A DNA stretch of 64,000 bases from Acidovorax sp. MR-S7 (GTDB lineage Bacteria > Pseudomonadota > Gammaproteobacteria > Burkholderiales > Burkholderiaceae_C), in the NCBI RefSeq assembly GCF_000400995.2, contig NZ_DF238950.1:12100-76099 (forward strand), written 5' to 3'. A program made the position numbers and the translations under genes. Shown piece after piece: positions 1 to 8,087 of this stretch. How positions within the stretch are numbered: the stretch's first letter is position 1; each line of letters opens with the position of its first letter. Under the pieces are notes generated by a model that was not told the DNA's origin, did no database searches, and saw only the letters and a list, made by a program, of their open reading frames with translations.

Positions 1-108
1 TCTTCAATCCGCTAACGGCGGCGGAACCCCGGGCAGGCCCTGCGCCTGCCGTGTTTCCAATCCGGCGCGTGCTCCTTGGCGGCGTGCGTACAGCAGCAGG
101 TGAGCGTG
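1..108 (+). other. left edge: tail of an unseen gene and nirB leader
   Basis: The first five codons read in frame 1 end at TAA (13-15), so the 3' end of an upstream gene may lie here, but it is too short to identify. A hairpin GGCAGG (32-37) / CCTGCC (45-50), followed by GTGTTT, could be a terminator or an attenuator in front of nirB. NIT-ANTAR regulated nitrite operons often carry one at this place, but the needed upstream sequence is outside the window. No convincing -35/-10 pair is visible. Confidence 0.3.
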
Positions 109-2562
109 ATGAAGATCGTTGTGATCGGCCACGGCATGGTGGGCCACAAGTTTCTCGAAGAACTCCACGGCCAGGGGCTGGCCCAGGCCGAGGTGACGGT
201 GCTGTGCGAGGAGCCCCGCCCCGCCTACGACCGGGTGCACCTCTCCGAATACTTCGCGGGCAAGTCGGCGGACGACCTTTCGCTGGTGGAGCCCGGCTTC
301 TTTGAAAAAACCGGCTTCACACTGCGCCTGGCCGCGCGCGCCGTGGCCGTGGAGCGGCGCCGCAACACCGTGACCACCGCCAGCGGCGAGGTGCTGCCCT
401 ACGACAAGCTGGTGCTGGCCACGGGCTCCGCCCCCTTCGTGCCGCCGGTGCCGGGGCGCGAGCGGCCGTACTGCTTTACCTACCGCACCATCGAAGACCT
501 GGAGGCCATGATGGCGGCCGGTGCCAAGTCGAAAAGCGGCGTGGTGGTGGGCGGCGGCCTCTTGGGCCTGGAATGCGCCAAGGCGCTGCGCGACATGGGG
601 CTGGAGACGCACGCGGTGGAGTTCGCCCCGCGCCTGATGGCCGTGCAGGTGGACGAGGGCGGCGGGCGCGTGCTGCGCGCCAGGATCGAGGAGCTGGGCG
701 TGCACGTGCACACCAGCCGCAGCACGGTGGAGATCACCGACGGCGCCACCGCCCGCCACCGCATGGTGTTCGCCGACGGCACCTGGCTGGAGACGGACAT
801 GATCGTCTTCTCCGCCGGCATCCGCCCGCGCGACGACCTGATCCGCCAATGCGCGCTGGCCGTGGGCCCGCGCGGCGGCGCGGCCATCGACGGCCACTGC
901 CGCACCAGCGACCGCAACGTGTACGCGATTGGCGAATGCGCGTCGTGGAACGAGCAGCTCTACGGCCTGGTCGCGCCCGGCTACGAGATGGCGCGCGTGG
1001 CGGCGCGGCACATCGCGGGTGATGCACAGGCCGCGTTCGCGGGCGCCGACATGAGCACCAAGCTCAAGCTGATGGGCGTGGACGTGGCGAGCATCGGCGA
1101 CGCCCAGGGCAAGACGCCCGGCTGCCGCAACTACCAGTACGTGGACGAGCGCAAGCAGGTCTACAAGAAGATCGTGGTGAGCGCGGACGGCACGAAGCTG
1201 CTGGGCGCCGTGCTGGTGGGCAATGCCGACGAGTACGGCACGCTCTTGCAGATGGCGCTGAACGGCATCGCGCTGCCCGAAGACCCGGAATTCCTCATCC
1301 TGCCCAGCAGCGACGGCAAGGCCCGGCCCGGCCTGGGCGCGGACGCATTGCCCGACAGCGCGCAGATCTGCTCGTGCAACGGCGTGAGCAAGGGCGCGAT
1401 CCGCGCCGCCGTGGGCGAAGGAGCCTGCACCATTGCGGAGATCAAGGCCTGCACCAAGGCCGGCGCCACCTGCGGCGGCTGCGTGCCGCTGGTCACGCAG
1501 GTGATGAAGGCCGAGATGGCCCAGCGCGGCATGGCGGTGAACAACCACCTGTGCGAGCACTTCGCGCATTCGCGCCAGGAGATCTACCACCTGGTGCGCG
1601 TGGGGCAGATCAAGACCTTCGACGAGTTGCTCGCCAGGCACGGCCAGGGCCTGGGCTGCGACGTGTGCAAGCCCGTGGCCGCGAGCGTGCTGGCATCGGT
1701 GTGGAACGAGTTCGTGCTGCAGCCGCAGCTCGCCAAGCTGCAGGACAGCAACGACTACTTCCTGGGCAACATCCAGAAGGACGGCACCTATTCCGTCGTA
1801 CCGCGCATGCCCGGCGGCGAGGTCACGCCCGACGGGCTGATCGCCGTGGGCCGCATCGCCAAGAAATACGGCCTGTACACCAAGATCACCGGCGGCGCGC
1901 GCGTGGACATGTTCGGCGCGCGGCTGGAGCAGTTGCCGCCGATCTGGGAAGAGCTGATCGCCGCCGGCTTCGAAAGCGGCCACGCCTACGGCAAGAGCCT
2001 GCGCACGGTGAAGAGCTGCGTGGGCAGCACCTGGTGCCGCTACGGCGTGCAGGACTCCGTGGGCCTGGGCGTGGAGCTGGAGAACCGCTACAAGGGCCTG
2101 CGCGCGCCGCACAAGATCAAGTTCGGCGTATCAGGATGCACGCGCGAATGCGCCGAGGCGCAGGGCAAGGACGTGGGCATCATCGCCACCGAGCGCGGCT
2201 GGAACCTCTACGTGTGCGGCAACGGCGGCATGAAGCCGCGCCACGCCGAGCTGCTGGCGAGCGATTTGACGAAGGAGCGGCTGGTGCAGCTCATCGACCG
2301 CTTCCTGATGTTCTACGTGCGCACCGCCGACCGGCTGCAGCGCACCAGCACGTGGCGTGAATCGCTCGAAGGCGGGCTCGATTACCTGAAAGACGTGGTG
2401 GTGGACGACAGCCTGGGCCTGGCCTTTGAACTGGAGGCGCAGATGCAGCACGTGGTGGACACCTACCAGTGCGAATGGAAGACCGCCGTGACCACGCCCG
2501 CCGTGCGCCAGCGCTTCAAGACCTTCGTGAACGGCGACGCGCCCGGCACGGCAATTGCATAA
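109..2562 (+). CDS. nirB: nitrite reductase [NAD(P)H], large subunit
   Basis: Cytoplasmic assimilatory reductase that passes electrons from NAD(P)H through FAD and Fe-S centres to sirohaem and reduces nitrite to ammonium. The 817 residues match the family (E. coli NirB 847). In order: an FAD-binding GxGxxG at residues 7-12, a second nucleotide-binding VVVGGGLLG near 146-155, a BFD-type [2Fe-2S] domain with CSC at 421-423 and CGGC at 455-458, then the sulfite/nitrite reductase half with the sirohaem/4Fe-4S ligands C637-x5-C643 and C677-x3-C681. The ATG at 109 begins MKIVVIG, as family members do; GTG 106 and TTG 76 are in frame but less likely. nirD follows after 64 bases that are almost entirely a repeat copy. 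Confidence 0.96.
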   Translation: MKIVVIGHGMVGHKFLEELHGQGLAQAEVTVLCEEPRPAYDRVHLSEYFAGKSADDLSLVEPGFFEKTGFTLRLAARAVAVERRRNTVTTASGEVLPYDKLVLATGSAPFVPPVPGRERPYCFTYRTIEDLEAMMAAGAKSKSGVVVGGGLLGLECAKALRDMGLETHAVEFAPRLMAVQVDEGGGRVLRARIEELGVHVHTSRSTVEITDGATARHRMVFADGTWLETDMIVFSAGIRPRDDLIRQCALAVGPRGGAAIDGHCRTSDRNVYAIGECASWNEQLYGLVAPGYEMARVAARHIAGDAQAAFAGADMSTKLKLMGVDVASIGDAQGKTPGCRNYQYVDERKQVYKKIVVSADGTKLLGAVLVGNADEYGTLLQMALNGIALPEDPEFLILPSSDGKARPGLGADALPDSAQICSCNGVSKGAIRAAVGEGACTIAEIKACTKAGATCGGCVPLVTQVMKAEMAQRGMAVNNHLCEHFAHSRQEIYHLVRVGQIKTFDELLARHGQGLGCDVCKPVAASVLASVWNEFVLQPQLAKLQDSNDYFLGNIQKDGTYSVVPRMPGGEVTPDGLIAVGRIAKKYGLYTKITGGARVDMFGARLEQLPPIWEELIAAGFESGHAYGKSLRTVKSCVGSTWCRYGVQDSVGLGVELENRYKGLRAPHKIKFGVSGCTRECAEAQGKDVGIIATERGWNLYVCGNGGMKPRHAELLASDLTKERLVQLIDRFLMFYVRTADRLQRTSTWRESLEGGLDYLKDVVVDDSLGLAFELEAQMQHVVDTYQCEWKTAVTTPAVRQRFKTFVNGDAPGTAIA

Positions 2563-2566
2563 ACCA

Positions 2567-2617
2567 CCGCCAGCGCCCATCCGTCGAGCGCAAGCAGCTA
2601 TCGAAACAAGAGCAAAG
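2567..2617 (+). repeat. dispersed palindromic repeat, family A copy 1
   Basis: Matches the pattern CAGCGC(TT)-N7-(AA)GCGC-N2-GCAGCTAT followed by an A-rich tail ending AGCAA(A). It fills the nirB-nirD spacer, and its tail runs straight into the nirD Shine-Dalgarno AAAGGAG (2614-2620). The left arm has diverged (CAGCGCCC). Confidence 0.8.
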
Positions 2618-2626
2618 GAGATCACC

Positions 2627-2950
2627 ATGACCTGGACCCCCGTCTGCACCATCCACGCCATCCTGCCCGACACGGGCGTGTGCGCCCTCGTGGAGGGGCG
2701 GCACGTGGCCGTGTTCCGCATCGGCCTGCGGCAGCTCTACGCGATCGACAACGTGGACCCCACCTGCGGCGCCAGCGTGCTCTCGCGCGGGCTGGTGGGC
2801 AGCATGAGCGGGCGCACCGTGGTCGCCTCGCCGCTCTACAAGAACCACTTCGACCTGGCCACCGGCGAATGCCTGGAGGCGCCCGAGCACTCGGTGCGCA
2901 CCCACCCGGTGCGCATGGAGGGCGAGCAGGTGCTCGTCGCCTGCGGATGA
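2627..2950 (+). CDS. nirD: nitrite reductase [NAD(P)H], small subunit
   Basis: A 107-residue partner of NirB with the Rieske-like beta fold. As in other NirD proteins, the Cys/His pairs that hold a Rieske cluster are missing: the positions read PTCGAS and SPLYKNH, so it should be structural rather than redox-active. AAAGGAG (2614-2620) sits seven bases before the ATG. The gene ends ATGA with the next gene, so translation of the regulator is probably coupled. Length and position behind nirB make the call safe. Confidence 0.93.
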   Translation: MTWTPVCTIHAILPDTGVCALVEGRHVAVFRIGLRQLYAIDNVDPTCGASVLSRGLVGSMSGRTVVASPLYKNHFDLATGECLEAPEHSVRTHPVRMEGEQVLVACG

Positions 2951-4188
2951 GCACGGCTCCCGCCACGCGGCTGGTGCTGCGCGCCAAGCGCCTGGAGATG
3001 CAGGCCGCGCGCCGCCTGGCCGCGCGCATCGCGCTGGTGGACGCGCTGCGCGAATGCATCCACGCGCTGCAGCACGAGCGCGGCGCGAGCAGCGTGTACC
3101 TCGCCTCGGGCGGCGCGCGCTTCGCCGATGAGCGCAGCGCCGCCATCGACGCTGGCGCCCCCGCGCTGGCAGGCCTGCATGCGCTGCTGGCAGCGCAGGG
3201 TGAGGAAAGTCCTGATGAAGCCGATGCCGACGTGGACGCCGCCATGCTCGGCCTCATGGCCAGTGTGCTGCTGGGCCTGGAGACCCTGCCCGCGCAGCGC
3301 GCCGCCATCGAGGCGCGGCAGACCCGCGCGCAGGACGCCATCGCCGCTTTCACCCAGCGCATCGCGGGCATGGTGCGGCTGCTCTCGCACGTGGCCGACG
3401 CCAGCCTGCTGCCCGGCGTTCCCAGCGTCTCGCGCCCGCTGGTGGCGCTGCTGCACGTCGTGCAGGCCAAGGAGGCTGCGGGGCAGGAGCGCGCGGCGGG
3501 TGCGCACCTGTTCGCATCGGGCCAGTGCGATGCGGCGGAGCAGGAGCGCATCGCCCACCTGATCGACGCGCAGGAGCAGAGCCTGCGCGTGTTCGCCGGC
3601 TTTGCCGATGCCGCGCTGCGCGCCGAATGGGAGAGCCTGCAGCTCGGCCCCGGCATGGTGCGGCTGGAACGCCAGCGCCGCGTACTTTGCGCCGCACGCC
3701 CCGGCGCAGCGCTGGATGCGGACACCAGCGGCGAATGGTTCGCCGCCGCCAGCGAGCGTATCGGTGCATTGGGGACCATGGAAGCCGCGCTGGTACGCCA
3801 CCTGCGCATGGAATGCGCACGCTACGCCAGCCAGGCGCAGCAGGAATTGGAGGATTCCGAAGGGCTGCTGCGCCGCCTGCGCGAGCAGCCGCCCACGGCC
3901 GAGCCCCTCGCCGGCGAAGCCGCCGCGCTGCGCGAGCTGCTGCACGCCCAATCCGAGCGCCTGGCGCGCACCGAAGTGGAGCTGCAGGCCGCACGCCGCG
4001 CACTGTCGGAGCGCAAGGTGATCGAGCGCGCCAAGGGCATGCTGATGGCGCGCCTGGGCCTGACCGAGGAAGCCGCCTTCCGTGCGCTACAGAAAGCCTC
4101 GATGGACCAGAACCGCCGCCTGCTCGACGTGGCCGAGGCCACCCTGGCGCTGCCCGACCTGGCCTTCGCGCGGGTCAAGGAAATTTGA
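2947..4188 (+). CDS. nasR: nitrate/nitrite-responsive NIT-ANTAR transcription antiterminator (NasR type)
   Basis: A 413-residue cytoplasmic sensor. The N-terminal ~300 residues are the helical NIT domain (motif LQHERGASSVYLASGG near 38-53), which in Klebsiella NasR binds nitrate or nitrite. The C-terminal ~55 residues are an ANTAR RNA-binding domain (KVIERAKGMLMARLGLTEEAAF and the DQNRRLLDVAEA helix). Bound to ligand, such proteins stabilise two small hexaloop hairpins in a leader RNA and prevent terminator formation. It overlaps nirD by ATGA, and a matching leader with a strong terminator lies just downstream, before nirC. Klebsiella NasR is 393 residues, so the length fits. The substrate is inferred from context. 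Confidence 0.9.
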   Translation: MSTAPATRLVLRAKRLEMQAARRLAARIALVDALRECIHALQHERGASSVYLASGGARFADERSAAIDAGAPALAGLHALLAAQGEESPDEADADVDAAMLGLMASVLLGLETLPAQRAAIEARQTRAQDAIAAFTQRIAGMVRLLSHVADASLLPGVPSVSRPLVALLHVVQAKEAAGQERAAGAHLFASGQCDAAEQERIAHLIDAQEQSLRVFAGFADAALRAEWESLQLGPGMVRLERQRRVLCAARPGAALDADTSGEWFAAASERIGALGTMEAALVRHLRMECARYASQAQQELEDSEGLLRRLREQPPTAEPLAGEAAALRELLHAQSERLARTEVELQAARRALSERKVIERAKGMLMARLGLTEEAAFRALQKASMDQNRRLLDVAEATLALPDLAFARVKEI

Positions 4189-4196
4189 ACGCTTTC

Positions 4197-4248
4197 GGCC
4201 TCCAGCGCTTGCCCAACAAGCGCAAGCAGCTCCTTTTTCAGGAGCAAA
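4197..4248 (+). repeat. dispersed palindromic repeat, family A copy 2
   Basis: Reads GGCCTCCAGCGCTT, spacer, AAGCGCAAGCAGCT, then a tail ending GAGCAAA. It begins eight bases after the nasR stop and precedes the nirC leader. Confidence 0.85.
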
Positions 4249-4286
4249 TCCAGCAAGAGCCCTGGCACGGAACCTGCATTCACTGA

Positions 4287-4376
4287 CGGCAACGAGGCTG
4301 AAGACGGCCCCGTTTCCGGGATGAAGGCGTCCCTTCGCATCCCTGCATGGCAGGGCGGTGCGAAGGACGCCTTTTT
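4287..4376 (+). terminator. nirC leader: ANTAR-type hairpin and intrinsic terminator
   Basis: CGGC (4287-4290), loop AACGAG (4291-4296), GCTG (4297-4300) form a short stem with a six-base loop whose first base is A and fourth is G, the signature of ANTAR target hairpins. Thirty bases on, GGCGTCCCTTCGCA (4326-4339) can pair with TGCGAAGGACGCC (4359-4371), enclosing an inner CCCTGC/GCAGGG hairpin and followed by TTTTT (4372-4376). This is a strong intrinsic terminator. I could not find the usual second hexaloop hairpin, so the antitermination role is a well-motivated inference. Confidence 0.7.
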
Positions 4377-4409
4377 GCTTTTCAGATGCTTCTCTCAAGG
4401 AGAGTTCTC

Positions 4410-5219
4410 ATGGCCTACGTCGCCCCCGCCGAATTCGTCACCAGGATGGTCGATGCCGGTGAATCCAAGCTGCTCATGTCCACCCGCGACACGCTGATCC
4501 GCGCCTACATGGCCGGCGCCATCCTGGCGCTGGCGGCGGCCTTCGCGGTCACCGTCACCGTCAACACCGGCAACCCACTGCTGGGCGCCCTCCTGTTCCC
4601 GGTGGGCTTCATCCTGCTGTACCTCATGGGGTTCGACCTGCTCACGGGCGTGTTCACGCTGGCGCCGCTGGCCGTCATCGACAAGCGCCCCGGCGCCACC
4701 TGGAGCAGCGTGCTGCGCAACTGGGGGCTGGTGTTCGTGGGCAACTTCGCGGGCGCGATCACCGTGGCGGTGTTCATGGCGATCATCTTCACCTTCGGCT
4801 TCTCGGAGGCGCCCAACGCCGTCGGGCAGAAACTGGGCCACATCGGCGAAGGCCGCACGCTGGGCTACTCGGCGCATGGCGCGGCGGGCATGCTCACGCT
4901 GTTCGTGCGCGCGGTGATGTGCAACTGGATGGTCTCCACCGGCGTCGTCGCGGCCATGATGTCCACCAGCGTCTCGGGCAAGGCCATCGGCATGTGGATG
5001 CCCATCATGGTGTTCTTCTACATGGGCTTCGAGCACTCCATCGTGAACATGTTCCTGTTCCCCACGGGACTGATGCTGGGGGGCAACTTCACGATCATGG
5101 ATTACCTGATCTGGAACGAGATCCCCACCGTGCTCGGCAACCTCGTCGGCGGCCTCACGTTCGTCGGCGCCACCCTTTATTCGACGCACTACAAGACAGC
5201 ACCCAAGCGCACGGCATGA
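4410..5219 (+). CDS. nirC: formate/nitrite channel family protein, NirC-like
   Basis: Inner-membrane channel of the FNT family, 269 residues with six hydrophobic segments, matching the pentameric FocA/NirC fold. Family marks include the loop around LLYLMGFDLLTGVFTL and a conserved NWMVSTGV stretch before the fifth helix. Beside nirBD the likely cargo is nitrite, although FNT sequences do not separate nitrite from formate by eye. AAGGAG (4397-4402) precedes the ATG at 4410. An attenuator-like leader lies directly upstream, so it can be induced together with, or separately from, nirBD. It overlaps the next gene by ATGA (5216-5219). Confidence 0.88.
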   Translation: MAYVAPAEFVTRMVDAGESKLLMSTRDTLIRAYMAGAILALAAAFAVTVTVNTGNPLLGALLFPVGFILLYLMGFDLLTGVFTLAPLAVIDKRPGATWSSVLRNWGLVFVGNFAGAITVAVFMAIIFTFGFSEAPNAVGQKLGHIGEGRTLGYSAHGAAGMLTLFVRAVMCNWMVSTGVVAAMMSTSVSGKAIGMWMPIMVFFYMGFEHSIVNMFLFPTGLMLGGNFTIMDYLIWNEIPTVLGNLVGGLTFVGATLYSTHYKTAPKRTA

Positions 5220-6940
5220 AGGTCACGCTCGGCCAGCACTCGCTGGGCAAACAGGGCGGCGTGAACCAGGACTTCCACGGCGCCATGCTGCCCACGGGCC
5301 ACCTGCGCGCGGCGCGCGGCATCGCGCTGGCGGTGGCCGACGGCATAGGCTCCAGCCGCGTGAGCCAGGTGGCCAGCAGCGCGGCGGTGCGCGGCTTCCT
5401 GGAGGACTACTACGCCACGCCCGACGCCTGGCCCGTACGCCGCGCCGCGCAGCAGGTGCTGGCCGCCACCAACGCCTGGCTGCACGCGCAGAACCAGCGC
5501 GGCCCGGCGCGCTTCGACAAGGACAGCGGCTACGTCTGCGCCTTCAGCGCGCTCATCCTGCACGGGCATGACCTGCACCTGCTGCACGTGGGCGACGCGC
5601 GCATCTGCCGCGTGCACCCGCAGGCGCTGGAGCCGCTGACCGAGGACCACCGCCTGCACGTGGGCGCGGGCCAGTCGTACCTGGCGCGCGCGCTGGGCCT
5701 GCACGCGCACATCGAGATCGACACGCGCTGCTGGCTCGCCGAGGTGGGCGACCTCTACCTGCTCGCCACCGACGGCGCGCACGGCCACATCGACGCCGCC
5801 GCCGTGCACGCCGCGCTGCACCGGCATGGCGACGACCTGAACGCCGCCGCCCGCGCCTTGTGCGAACACGCCCGCGCGCACGGTAGCGAGGACGACGCCA
5901 CCGTGCAACTGCTGCGCATCGACACGCTGCCCGCAGCAACGGGCCTGAACACCCTGCTGCCGCGCGACGGCCTGCGCCTGCCGCCGCCGCTCGCGCCGCG
6001 CATGGCCTTCGAGGGCTACACCATCGTGCGCGCGCTGTACGTCGGCCCGCGCAGCCACGTGCACCTGGCCGTGGACGACGTCACTGGCGAGCCCGTGGCC
6101 CTCAAGACCCCCGCCGCCAGCGCGCACGAAGATGCGGCCTTCCTCGACCGTTTCCTGCTCGACGAATGGGTCGCCAGCCGCATCGACAGCCCCCACGTGG
6201 TGCGCGCCCGCGCCCCGCAGCGCCCGCGCAGCCACCTGTTCGCTGCGCTCGAATACGTGCCCGGGCAGACCCTGGCGCAGTGGATGGTGGATCACCCCCG
6301 CCCCGCGCTGGAGGAAGTGCGCGCCATCGTCGAACAGGTCGCGCGCGGCCTGCAGGCCCTGCACCGGCGCGAGGTGCTGCACCAGGATCTGCGCCCGGCC
6401 AACGTGGTGATCGACGCGCAGGGCACGGCGTGCATCATCGACCTGGCCTCGGCCCACGTGCCCGGCCTGCACGCGGCGAGCGACGGGCCGCCCACCACCA
6501 TCGAGGGCACGCTGCAGTACACCGCGCCCGAATACCTCACCGGCCAGGGCGGCGACGCCCGCTCCGACCTGTTTGCGCTGGCCGCCATCGCCTACGAGAT
6601 GCTCACCGGCCAACTCCCCTACGGCCTGCAGGCCGCGCGCCTGCGCCCCGGTGCCGATGCGCGCCGCCTGCGCTACGTGCCGCTGACCCACCACCGCCCC
6701 GACCTGCCCGCCTGGCTGGACGCCGTGCTGCGCAAGGCCCTGCACCCGCAGCCCGCACGGCGCCAGCAGGCGGCGGCCGAATTCGCCCACGACCTGCGCG
6801 CGCCCGGCCCGGACTTCCACCGCCGCCGCGCGCCGCCGCTGGCCGAGCGCGACCCGGTGGCGTTCTGGCAGACGGTGGCGACGCTGCTGGGGCTGGCTGC
6901 CGTCGCTCTTCTAGGGATACTGGCGCGGATGCTTCTATAG
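5216..6940 (+). CDS. bifunctional PP2C-type phosphatase / serine-threonine kinase
   Basis: 574 residues in three parts. Residues ~1-240 are a PPM/PP2C phosphatase with the metal-binding acidic motifs GGVNQD, VADGIG, LATDGAHG and SEDDATV. Residues ~262-535 are a eukaryote-type kinase: VALKT (ATP lysine), VLHQDLRPANVVI (HxD catalytic loop, with Gln for Arg), IIDLASA in place of the DFG motif, TAPEY for APE, and SDLFALAAIAYEMLTG. One C-terminal membrane helix (about 548-572) anchors it. The altered DFG leaves kinase activity uncertain. From memory, similar fusions lie beside nas/nir genes in pseudomonads, so a role in nitrogen assimilation is likely; possible targets are NirC or a nitrate transporter. 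Confidence 0.85.
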   Translation: MKVTLGQHSLGKQGGVNQDFHGAMLPTGHLRAARGIALAVADGIGSSRVSQVASSAAVRGFLEDYYATPDAWPVRRAAQQVLAATNAWLHAQNQRGPARFDKDSGYVCAFSALILHGHDLHLLHVGDARICRVHPQALEPLTEDHRLHVGAGQSYLARALGLHAHIEIDTRCWLAEVGDLYLLATDGAHGHIDAAAVHAALHRHGDDLNAAARALCEHARAHGSEDDATVQLLRIDTLPAATGLNTLLPRDGLRLPPPLAPRMAFEGYTIVRALYVGPRSHVHLAVDDVTGEPVALKTPAASAHEDAAFLDRFLLDEWVASRIDSPHVVRARAPQRPRSHLFAALEYVPGQTLAQWMVDHPRPALEEVRAIVEQVARGLQALHRREVLHQDLRPANVVIDAQGTACIIDLASAHVPGLHAASDGPPTTIEGTLQYTAPEYLTGQGGDARSDLFALAAIAYEMLTGQLPYGLQAARLRPGADARRLRYVPLTHHRPDLPAWLDAVLRKALHPQPARRQQAAAEFAHDLRAPGPDFHRRRAPPLAERDPVAFWQTVATLLGLAAVALLGILARMLL

Positions 6941-6970
6941 TCGCGGCAGCCTCCACTGCCGCGCCTTTCC

Positions 6971-8053
6971 GTGTCCCGCCACCAGCCCACCCGCCCCGCC
7001 GACCGCCACGCCTTCGACGCCATCATCGACGCGCGCTCGCCCGCCGAGTTCGCCGAGGACCACATCCCCGGCGCGATCAACTGCCCCGTGCTGGACGACG
7101 AGGAGCGCGCCATCGTCGGCACCCTCTACCACCAGCAGGGCGCGTTCGAGGCCCGGCGCGTGGGCGGTGCGATGGTGGCGGCCAACCTTGCGCGGCACCT
7201 GCGCGGGCCGCTGGCCGACAAGCCGCAGAACTGGCGCCCGCTGGTCTACTGCTGGCGCGGCGGCATGCGCAGCGGCTCGATGGTGCAGTGGATGCGCCTG
7301 GTCGGCTGGGACGCGCAGCAGCTCGCGGGCGGCTACAAGGCCTTCCGCCGCCACATGATCGCCACCATCGAGGCCTTGGCGCCCCGGCTTCAGCTCCGCG
7401 TGCTCGTGGGTGCCACGGGCAGCGCCAAGACGCGCGTGCTGCAGCAGCTCGCCCTGCAGGGCGCGCAGGTGCTGGACCTGGAGCACTGCGCGCGGCACAA
7501 GGGCTCGCTGCTGGGCGCGCTGCCCGGCGTGCCCCAGCCCTCGCAGAAGAACTTCGAGACGCAGATCGCCACCGTGCTGGAGGGGCTGGACCTCGCCCGC
7601 CCGCTCTACGTGGAGGGCGAAAGCGCGCGCATCGGCCGCCTGTCCGTGCCCGTGCCGCTGGTGGAGCGCCTGCGCGCCGCACCCTGCATCGAGATCGAGG
7701 CCCCCGCGCCCGAGCGCCTGGCCTACCTGCTGCGCGACTACGCCTACCTGGGCGACGACCCGCAAGCCCTGGCCCAGCGCCTGGCCGCGCTCACCGAGCT
7801 GCACGGCAAGGAGACGGTGCAGCGCTGGCAGGGCTGGGCGCGCACGCACGAGCTGGCCCCGCTCTTCGGCGAGCTGATGGAGCGGCACTACGACCCGCAC
7901 TACGGCCGCTCGCAGGCGCGCAACTTCGCGCAATGGGAGCAGCGCCAGCGCCTGGCCGCGCCGGACCTCTCGCCCGACGGCCTGGACCGCCTGGCGCGGG
8001 CGGTGCTGGATTTAGAATCAGATCGACCTGCAGCGCTTACCCCACAAGCGTAA
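6971..8053 (+). CDS. selU: tRNA 2-selenouridine synthase
   Basis: Replaces sulfur with selenium in 2-thiouridine at the wobble position of some tRNAs. The N-terminal rhodanese domain carries the catalytic Cys in VYCWRGGMRSGSM (~residue 94), and a P-loop GATGSAKT lies near residue 152, where most relatives have Gly instead of the second Ala. The 360-residue length fits. Start: GTG at 6971, with a weak ribosome site. The last codons and the TAA stop (8051-8053) lie inside a repeat copy, so the C-terminal tail was set by the repeat. It is not clearly co-functional with its neighbours. Confidence 0.92.
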   Translation: MSRHQPTRPADRHAFDAIIDARSPAEFAEDHIPGAINCPVLDDEERAIVGTLYHQQGAFEARRVGGAMVAANLARHLRGPLADKPQNWRPLVYCWRGGMRSGSMVQWMRLVGWDAQQLAGGYKAFRRHMIATIEALAPRLQLRVLVGATGSAKTRVLQQLALQGAQVLDLEHCARHKGSLLGALPGVPQPSQKNFETQIATVLEGLDLARPLYVEGESARIGRLSVPVPLVERLRAAPCIEIEAPAPERLAYLLRDYAYLGDDPQALAQRLAALTELHGKETVQRWQGWARTHELAPLFGELMERHYDPHYGRSQARNFAQWEQRQRLAAPDLSPDGLDRLARAVLDLESDRPAALTPQA

Positions 8054-8075
8054 ACAGCTCCTGATTGAATAGCAA
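8024..8075 (+). repeat. dispersed palindromic repeat, family A copy 3
   Basis: CAGCGCTT, a seven-base spacer, AAGCGT, then AACAGCT and a tail ending in AGCAAGCAAGG. It overlaps the 3' end of selU, giving its last ~10 codons and its stop, and ends 12 bases before the next start codon. Confidence 0.8.
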
Positions 8076-8087
8076 GCAAGGAACCCC

